DNA from: Elusimicrobium sp. An273 | GTDB lineage: Bacteria; Elusimicrobiota; Elusimicrobia; Elusimicrobiales; Elusimicrobiaceae | Length of the DNA: 64,000 nucleotides | NCBI RefSeq assembly: GCF_002159705.1 | Contig: NZ_NFJD01000001.1 | Span: forward strand, 62,001-126,000 | Direction: 5' to 3' | Shown here: positions 58,223 to 64,000 of the stretch, piece after piece | Numbering within the stretch: position 1 is the stretch's first letter | Layout of the letters: each line of letters starts with the position of its first letter | Notes under the pieces: model-generated | Databases searched by the model: none | The model's input: only the letters and a program-made list of their open reading frames with translations | Told to the model about the DNA's origin: nothing | Made by a program: the position numbers and the translations under genes

Positions 58223-59572
58223 ATGGACACCAATACTTACACCGAGCAGTTCCTGGCGGCGCTAACCAAAAGAGACCCCGCCCAAAAAGTTTTTCACCAG
58301 GCCGTATTTGAAGTGGTCAGCACGTTAAAACCCGTGCTGGAGCAAAAACCGCTCTATATTAAAGAACGCATTCTGGAGCGGATTGTGGAACCGGAACGCA
58401 CCATTATCTTCCGCGTGCCGTGGCAGGACGACAAAGGGGAAATTCACGTCAACCGCGGGTTCCGCGTGCAATACAACAGCGCCTTAGGGCCCTACAAAGG
58501 CGGTATGCGCTTTCACGAAACGGTTACGCAGGACGTCCTTAAATTTTTAGGTTTTGAACAAGTATTTAAAAACAGTTTAACCACCCTTCCCTTGGGCGGC
58601 GGCAAAGGCGGCAGCGATTTTGACACGCGCGGCAAGTCCGACAGTGAAGTCATGCGTTTTTGCCATTCGTTTATCAACGAACTGTACCACCACATCGGCT
58701 ACCACACCGATATCCCCGCCGGAGACTTGGGCTGCGGAGCGCGCGAAATCGGGTACATGTTCGGGCAGTACAAAAAGCTGACCAACGATTTTACCGGCGC
58801 ATTCACCGGCAAAAAGCCCAACTGGGGCGGCAGTTTATTGCGGCCGGAAGCCACCGGCTACGGCGTGGCGTATTTTGCGCAGAATATGCTGGCCACCAAA
58901 GGCGACAGCCTGCAGCACAAAACGTGCATCGTGTCCGGCACGGGCAACGTGGGCATTTACGCCATTGAAAAGCTGACCCAGCTGGGAGGGAAAGTCGTCG
59001 GGTTTATGGATTACGACGGCAGCATTTACGACGAAAACGGCGTGGACGCCGAAAAGTTGGCTTTCCTGAAGGATTTGGTCTTTGTCCGCCGCGGCAGTTT
59101 AAAAGAGTACGACAAAAAATTCAAAGGCGCGCATTTCCGCCCCGGCAAAAAAACGTGGGACATTCCGTGCGACGTGGCCTGCCCCACCGCCTGCGAAAAC
59201 GAACTGCACACCGAAGACGCCAAACTGCTTTTGAAAAACGGCTGCAAATGCGTGTGCGAAGGCTCCAATATGCCCTGCACGCCGGGCGCGATTGAAGCGT
59301 TCCAAGAGGCGGGCATTTTGTATTCGCCCGGCAAAGCCTCCAACGCCGGGGGCGTGGCCGTATCGGGCCTGGAGATGACGCAAAACAGCATGCGCGTATA
59401 TTGGACGCGCGAAGAGGTAGACCAATACCTCCAGCGCATTATGAACAACATCCACCACAGCTGCCTCTCCGCCGCCGAAGAATACGGCATGAAAGGCAAT
59501 TATATGGCGGGGGCCAACATCGCCGGTTTTATAAAAGTGGCCGACGCGATGATAGACCAAGGGCTCGTGTAA
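58223..59572 (+). CDS. gdhA: NADP-type glutamate dehydrogenase
   Basis: The 449-residue hexameric-type GDH has GPYKGGMRFHETVTQDVLKFLGFEQ, PLGGGKGGSDFDTRGKSD (active-site Lys), HTDIPAGDLGCGAREIGYMFGQYK and GSLLRPEATGYG, all of the GdhA subfamily I. The nucleotide-binding loop is SGTGNVG. It makes glutamate from 2-oxoglutarate and ammonia or runs in reverse. AAAGGAG lies before the ATG. A symporter that may carry glutamate is convergent. Confidence 0.97.
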   Translation: MDTNTYTEQFLAALTKRDPAQKVFHQAVFEVVSTLKPVLEQKPLYIKERILERIVEPERTIIFRVPWQDDKGEIHVNRGFRVQYNSALGPYKGGMRFHETVTQDVLKFLGFEQVFKNSLTTLPLGGGKGGSDFDTRGKSDSEVMRFCHSFINELYHHIGYHTDIPAGDLGCGAREIGYMFGQYKKLTNDFTGAFTGKKPNWGGSLLRPEATGYGVAYFAQNMLATKGDSLQHKTCIVSGTGNVGIYAIEKLTQLGGKVVGFMDYDGSIYDENGVDAEKLAFLKDLVFVRRGSLKEYDKKFKGAHFRPGKKTWDIPCDVACPTACENELHTEDAKLLLKNGCKCVCEGSNMPCTPGAIEAFQEAGILYSPGKASNAGGVAVSGLEMTQNSMRVYWTREEVDQYLQRIMNNIHHSCLSAAEEYGMKGNYMAGANIAGFIKVADAMIDQGLV

Positions 59573-59585
59573 ACGTTCCTTTAAA

Positions 59586-59623
59586 CAAAAAAACGGAGAT
59601 GATTTTCCCTCTCCGTTTTTTGT
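59586..59623. terminator. Bidirectional intrinsic terminator
   Basis: AAAAACGGAG and CTCCGTTTTT pair around a 12-nt loop, with A and T tracts on both sides. It ends gdhA and the convergent symporter gene. Confidence 0.85.
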
Positions 59624-59635
59624 TTGCTAAATTCT

Positions 59636-60886
59636 TTATCCAATGCGTATGCCCTGCGGGTTGCCCGGCGCGGACGGCATTTTGGGGGCCGCCTGCGGCG
59701 CCCGGCGGGAATAAATTTTATCCACAATCACCGAAATGGCGCCGTCCCCCGTTACGTTGCAGGCCGTGCCGAAGGAATCCATAGCAATATAGAGCGCGAT
59801 CATCAGCCCCAGCTCCGCCTCGGAGAAGCCCAGCATGCTCTGCAAAATGCCCAGCGCCGCCATAATGGCGCCCCCCGGCACCCCCGGCGCGGCCACCATG
59901 GTTATCCCCAGCATGCAAATAAATCCGGCAAACCGGGCAAACGGCATGGGCGTCCCGCTCATAAACAAAATAGCCAGTGCGCAGGCCACAATTTTCATCG
60001 TGCTTCCGGACAAGTGAATCGTTGCGCACAGCGGCACCACAAAGCCGGCCACTTCCTCGCGCACGCCCAATTTGACGGTTTGCTTAAGCGTAACGGGAAT
60101 CGTCGCCGCGGAGGACTGCGTGCCCAAGGCCGTCATATACGCCACCGACATCGTTTTTAACATCGAAAACGGGTTTTTCCCCGCCACCACGCCGGCCGCC
60201 GCAAACTGCAAGAAAAGCATCACCGCCGTAATGACAAAAATCAACACGATGATTTTGGCGAATACGCCCAGCACCGCCACCACCTGGCCGGAAACCGTCA
60301 TATTTAAAAAAATGCCAAAAATGTAGTACGGAAGCAGCGGAATAATCACCCGCGCGATGACGCGGTCAATAATATCGCGAAAATCCCACATAATGCCTTT
60401 TAAACGACTGCCTTGTATGACCGCCATCCCCAGCCCCAGCGTAAACGCCAGCACCAGGGCGCTCATCACATCCATCACGGGCGGCATGGCCACCGTAAAA
60501 TACGGCTTTAACTCCGCCGCCGCCGCAAACTGCGCCGTTTGGGAAGACGTTTCCAACAAATACGGAAACACCGCCTCCGACACGCCGTAACTAAAAAAGC
60601 CCGACGCCAGCGTAAACCCATACGCCAACACCGTGGTAATCAGCAACAGCCGGCCCGCGCTGCGCCCCAACTCCGCAATGCCGGGCGCCACCAGGCCCAC
60701 AATCAATAACGGAATTATAAACCCTAAAAAATTTCCGAAAAACCCGTTAAACGTAAGGGCCGCCCGCACCAGCCAGTCCGGGAAAAACAGGCCGCACCCG
60801 ATCCCAAGCGCAATCGCACAGATTACCCCCGGCAGCAGCCCCCATTTTAATTTCAAATGCAGTTTTCTTTTTCTCAGTTTCATCAT
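59636..60886 (-). CDS. Dicarboxylate/amino acid:cation symporter (DAACS)
   Basis: The 416-residue polytopic membrane protein has the DAACS features. A serine-rich re-entrant motif lies in TALGTQSSAATIPVTLKQT, followed by FVVPLCATIHLSG, then the PGVPGGAIMAAL re-entrant loop, and in TM8 DSFGTACNVTGDGA, with the substrate-binding Asp and Asn. Members import glutamate, aspartate, serine or C4-dicarboxylates with Na+ or H+. Convergence with gdhA makes glutamate a reasonable but unproven substrate. ATGs at 60886 and 60883 are both possible starts. Confidence 0.9.
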   Translation of the reverse strand: MMKLRKRKLHLKLKWGLLPGVICAIALGIGCGLFFPDWLVRAALTFNGFFGNFLGFIIPLLIVGLVAPGIAELGRSAGRLLLITTVLAYGFTLASGFFSYGVSEAVFPYLLETSSQTAQFAAAAELKPYFTVAMPPVMDVMSALVLAFTLGLGMAVIQGSRLKGIMWDFRDIIDRVIARVIIPLLPYYIFGIFLNMTVSGQVVAVLGVFAKIIVLIFVITAVMLFLQFAAAGVVAGKNPFSMLKTMSVAYMTALGTQSSAATIPVTLKQTVKLGVREEVAGFVVPLCATIHLSGSTMKIVACALAILFMSGTPMPFARFAGFICMLGITMVAAPGVPGGAIMAALGILQSMLGFSEAELGLMIALYIAMDSFGTACNVTGDGAISVIVDKIYSRRAPQAAPKMPSAPGNPQGIRIG

Positions 60887-60966
60887 ATACCTTTTCGGGT
60901 CAACTGTTCTATTATACGAAACCTAACGAGGATTTGTTATAATAAATATCATTTTGGGGGAAATCT

Positions 60967-62319
60967 ATGCATAAACTGTTAGGGTGCATTTTCTGCCTTT
61001 TCTGCGCCAGCGCGGCGGCGGGCCTGTCCTTTTCCGCCCAAACGGCTTTGGCGGGCAGCGTTTCCCCCCAGCAACAGGATTTTACGCTGCAGCAATACAT
61101 TGCCCTGTATCTGAACTATTCCCCGCAGCTGCAAACGGAAACCAATAAATTAAAAATTGAGCATAATACCTATAAAAACGCCTTTACTACGGCCTTTCTT
61201 CCTTCTTTCTCGCTGGGGGTCAGCGCGTCGGAAACCTACGGGCGGAATTACCATTTTTCTTCGTGGGAAGATTTTCAGCACGGCGATTCCTACGGGCAGG
61301 CCCAAGGATCTTGGAATTTGTTTAACAGCGGCAAAGACGTGCTGAACTATAAAATGGCGTCTTTGGATTGGCAAATTGCCCAAATTAATTATGATTCCAC
61401 CGTTCAGCAGTACGTACTGGAAGCGGTGCAAACGTATTACAACCTGCTGCTGAGCCAGAAATTGCTGCAGGTATATGAAGACGACTTGGCCGTTGCAAAA
61501 AAACAATACGAGCAGGACAGTATTTTGTATGAAAACGGCTTAAAAACCCGCTCCGATTTACTTTCCAGCGACACCAACTGGCGCAGCAGCCAGCTTTCGC
61601 TTTTTTCGGCGCAGAACGACTATGCAAACGCTCTTAAAAATTTCAACATTGCCATCAACCGCCCCATCGAAGCGCCGGCCCGGCTGGATGAAAACATCCC
61701 CCAAGATTTGCCCGCGCTCCCGCCCCTTGACCAAGACCTTACCACCGCCATCGCGCACCGCTACGACGCCCGAACCCGCCGCTTGAGCCTCAAGCAAAGC
61801 GATATTACCCAAACCTTGGGCAACCTCAATACGCTCCCTTCCGTTTTTGTGGATTTGTTCGCCAACACCGGCCGCGGATTTTCCACTCACGAAAAGTGGG
61901 ATTATAATTACGGCATTTCGGCCGGGATTTCGTTTGACATCGGCTTTCTGTATTTCAACAAATACCGCGAACGCAAAAACGTCCGCCTGACCAACCAAAA
62001 CGCCCACTTGGAATACGAACAATTTTTGCGTTCGCTGCGCGACGACGTGGTGGAAACGCGCAATACGCTTTCCCTTAAAATGCGCTCGCTGGAAATTTCC
62101 AAACTGCGCCTGCAGGCCGCCACCGAAAAATTTGACGCCACCCAGCTGAAATACAAAAACGGGCTGATGGGCGCAACCGACCTGACGGTCGCCCGCCAAG
62201 AATTAATTTCCGCACAGGTGGATTACGCCACCTTGCTTTCCGAGCTGACGCTTTCGCGCCTGCGCTACCAATACGCCTTGGGAGAACAGCTGTATGATTA
62301 CAAACCGGAGGGGTTATGA
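60967..62319 (+). CDS. TolC-family outer membrane efflux protein
   Basis: This 450-residue protein has a signal peptide (to about residue 29) and a duplicated OEP architecture with long coiled helices. The first repeat is FTLQQYIALYLNYSPQLQTETNKLKI; the second half has LSLKQSDITQTLGN and LKYKNGLMGATDLTVARQELISAQVDY. It would form the outer membrane channel of a tripartite exporter with the next two gene products. GGGGGAAA precedes the ATG; TTATAATA lies about 30 nt upstream. Confidence 0.93.
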   Translation: MHKLLGCIFCLFCASAAAGLSFSAQTALAGSVSPQQQDFTLQQYIALYLNYSPQLQTETNKLKIEHNTYKNAFTTAFLPSFSLGVSASETYGRNYHFSSWEDFQHGDSYGQAQGSWNLFNSGKDVLNYKMASLDWQIAQINYDSTVQQYVLEAVQTYYNLLLSQKLLQVYEDDLAVAKKQYEQDSILYENGLKTRSDLLSSDTNWRSSQLSLFSAQNDYANALKNFNIAINRPIEAPARLDENIPQDLPALPPLDQDLTTAIAHRYDARTRRLSLKQSDITQTLGNLNTLPSVFVDLFANTGRGFSTHEKWDYNYGISAGISFDIGFLYFNKYRERKNVRLTNQNAHLEYEQFLRSLRDDVVETRNTLSLKMRSLEISKLRLQAATEKFDATQLKYKNGLMGATDLTVARQELISAQVDYATLLSELTLSRLRYQYALGEQLYDYKPEGL

Positions 62320-63299
62320 TTAAAAAAATGTTAAAACGCATCTGGAAGCCGATTTTGTTTTTACTGCTGGCGGCAGCCGTAGTGGCTGGCGGGTGGATGT
62401 GGGGCGTAAAGCCTTTGATTGCAAAACTCAAAGGGGATGTGATTATGCCGGAAGACATCGTATCCGTTAAAAAAGGGTCGGTGGAAATCTTTCTTAAAAG
62501 CCAAGGAACGGTCATGGCCAAGCAAGATATCAAAGTAACTTCCAAACCCAGCGGCATTCTGCAAGCCGTATACGTAAAAGAAGGCGATACCGTAAAAAAA
62601 GGAACCAAATTAGCCCTTATTAAACCGGGGCGCAATGAATTTGAAGATTATAAACCGGTGCCGATCTATGCGCCGGCGGACGGAACGGTGGTCAAATGCC
62701 ACGCCGATTCCAAAGAATACGAAAAAGACTTATCGGAGCGGAATTTATCGCTCCCCCGGCTGGGAACCTTTCTGGAAGGTTCTTACGACAATACCGAAAA
62801 TGCCACTTGCTTGCTGCGTTTGGTCAATACCGACACGCTGGTCATTCCGCTGTATGTAAGCGAAACGCAAGTGCTGCAGCTTAAAAAAGGAATGCCGGTG
62901 CAAATAGAAGTCATCTCCTTGGGCGATAAGGCCGAACCGTTAACCGGAAAAATCACGTACATTTCCACCCAAATCGAAAAAAGCGGCGACCGCTGGAGCG
63001 ACAGCAAAGGATTTTTGGTGTTGGTGGAGCTCCCCCGCGACGGAAAAAACATTTTGCTGGGCGTAAACACCAATATCACGATTGTGCTGCAAAAGAGCGA
63101 AAACGTCTTAACGATTCCGGCCAACGCCCTGTTTGAAAAAGACGGAAAGAACTATGTGTTCAAATACCGGGGCAAAAACAAAGCGGACAAGACCGAAGTT
63201 TCCACCGGGTTGGTAAACGACACGACCGTAGAAATTACCGACGGCCTGAAAGAAGACGACCAGGTGCTGATTGCGCTGCCCTACGGAGAATCATGGTAA
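62316..63299 (+). CDS. Periplasmic adaptor protein, MacA/HlyD type
   Basis: The 327-residue protein has an N-terminal membrane anchor (~10-30), a lipoyl/barrel-sandwich domain (TSKPSGILQAVYVKEGDTVKKGTKLALI, then PIYAPADGTVVKC), a short hairpin, a beta-barrel domain with LVNTDTLVIPLYVSETQVLQLKKG, and a C-terminal VEITDGLKEDDQVLIALP segment. It links the inner-membrane ABC transporter to the TolC-like protein. Its ATG overlaps the previous stop (ATGA). Confidence 0.92.
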   Translation: MIKKMLKRIWKPILFLLLAAAVVAGGWMWGVKPLIAKLKGDVIMPEDIVSVKKGSVEIFLKSQGTVMAKQDIKVTSKPSGILQAVYVKEGDTVKKGTKLALIKPGRNEFEDYKPVPIYAPADGTVVKCHADSKEYEKDLSERNLSLPRLGTFLEGSYDNTENATCLLRLVNTDTLVIPLYVSETQVLQLKKGMPVQIEVISLGDKAEPLTGKITYISTQIEKSGDRWSDSKGFLVLVELPRDGKNILLGVNTNITIVLQKSENVLTIPANALFEKDGKNYVFKYRGKNKADKTEVSTGLVNDTTVEITDGLKEDDQVLIALPYGESW

Positions 63300-63955
63300 T
63301 TCATTGTGAACATCTCGTAAAAATTTACCAAACCGCCCAATCGTTTCGGGCGTTGGATGACGTGTCGCTGGATATAGAAAAAGGGGATTTTATCTCCATC
63401 ATGGGCCCCAGCGGCTGCGGGAAAAGCACTCTTCTTAATATCTTGGGCCTTTTGGATGAACCCACTTCCGGCGAATACCTGTTAAACGGCGTCAAAACCG
63501 CCCGAATGCCCGACCGCACCCGCTCCCACTTCAGATGCACGAACATCGGTTTTATCTTTCAGTCGTTTAATTTAATGCCCCGGCTCTCCGTTTTGCAAAA
63601 CATCGCCCTGCCCATGCGCTACAACAGCCTTATTCCCCGCAAGGAAATTTTGCCGCGGGCGCGTGAACTGCTGCGCCGGGTAGGCTTGGAACAAAAAGCG
63701 GGAAATACGCCCCTGCAGCTTTCCGGCGGGCAATGCCAGCGCGTAGCCTGCGCGCGAGCCTTGGCCAACCGGCCGGAAATTATCTTGGCGGACGAGCCCA
63801 CCGGCAATTTGGATTCCAAATCCGGAGCGGAAATTTTGAATTTACTGCAAGAGCTGAACCAAAACGGGCTGACTATTATTATGGTTACGCACGACGAAAA
63901 AATTGCCGCCGGCGCCCGGCGCATTATCCGTATGAAGGACGGTAAAATCGTATGA
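63293..63955 (+). CDS. ABC transporter ATP-binding protein, MacB/LolD type
   Basis: The 220-residue ATPase has Walker A GPSGCGKST, the Q-loop FQSFNLMP, the signature LSGGQCQRVACARALA, Walker B IILADEPTGNLD and the switch His in MVTHDEK. The DEPTGNLDSKSG end is typical of MacB/LolD/FtsE-type importer-less ABC systems. It overlaps the adaptor gene by 7 nt and the next gene by 4 nt. Confidence 0.95.
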   Translation: MVIHCEHLVKIYQTAQSFRALDDVSLDIEKGDFISIMGPSGCGKSTLLNILGLLDEPTSGEYLLNGVKTARMPDRTRSHFRCTNIGFIFQSFNLMPRLSVLQNIALPMRYNSLIPRKEILPRARELLRRVGLEQKAGNTPLQLSGGQCQRVACARALANRPEIILADEPTGNLDSKSGAEILNLLQELNQNGLTIIMVTHDEKIAAGARRIIRMKDGKIV

Positions 63956-64000
63956 AACTGCCCGATTTAATTTCCACCGGCTGGGCCGAAATTACAAGCC
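63952..64000 (+). CDS. Start of the ABC permease gene (truncated by window)
   Basis: An ATG overlapping the ATPase stop (ATGA) opens a frame MKLPDLISTGWAEITS that continues past the window end. Position and this N-terminus fit a MacB/FtsX-like permease. Only 16 codons are visible. Confidence 0.6.
   Translation, partial: MKLPDLISTGWAEITS

Overview
The window looks like chromosome from a Gram-negative, fermentative anaerobe, most plausibly a gut-associated Elusimicrobiota (Elusimicrobium/Avelusimicrobium type). This is inferred from gene content: tandem short type IV pilin-like proteins, AdhE with a Rex repressor, a Bat aerotolerance cluster, NADP-glutamate dehydrogenase, lipoprotein processing (LspA), a TolC-type outer membrane channel, and GC-rich genes packed into operons with many 4-nt ATGA overlaps. 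No rRNA is present, so the assignment is not proven.

Layout. 1-4.9 kb: end of a WecA/MraY-type transferase, a NadD-YqeK fusion, a LytR_C protein, RsfS with a long Lys/Ala/Thr tail, and ArgS. 5-10.9 kb: a giant alpha-2-macroglobulin-like protein. 11-16.7 kb: a GT8 glycosyltransferase (minus), then an amino-sugar operon nagF-nagB-nagA. 16.8-18.3 kb: three tandem pilin-like genes (minus). 18.5-24.4 kb: guaC, a GC-rich candidate structured RNA, an FKBP isomerase, divergent rex/adhE with two matching inverted-repeat operators, and a MerR-type regulator. 24.4-29 kb: two tRNA-Pro genes followed by a decayed, AT-richer island bounded by a 21-bp direct repeat of the tRNA-Pro(CGG) 3' end and flanking sequence. 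29-31.6 kb: SUKH, TraB/GumN-like and membrane accessory genes. 31.9-40.1 kb: an eight-gene moxR-DUF58-Bat cluster. 40.1-47.1 kb: gmhA, rpiB, pgi, miaB, a PilZ protein, miaA, hflX. 47.1-50.1 kb: a secreted trypsin-like protease (minus), plsY-gpsA and an HU protein. 57.5-50.2 kb on the minus strand: the operon ileS-lspA-TPR lipoprotein-P-type ATPase-queF-membrane protein. 57.7-60.9 kb: an MntR-type regulator divergent from gdhA, and a dicarboxylate/amino acid symporter. 61-64 kb: a TolC/HlyD/ABC export operon cut by the window end.

Functionally the region combines sugar entry into glycolysis (NagF/B/A, Pgi, RpiB), redox balancing by ethanol formation (AdhE under Rex), glutamate metabolism, envelope maintenance (Bat, LspA, A2M, PilZ, protease, efflux) and translation housekeeping. 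The most informative observations are the paired Rex-like operators, the tRNA-Pro island, the structured RNA candidate, the P-type ATPase with several altered catalytic motifs, and several genes whose -10 box lies exactly 6 nt before the ATG, suggesting leaderless mRNAs.
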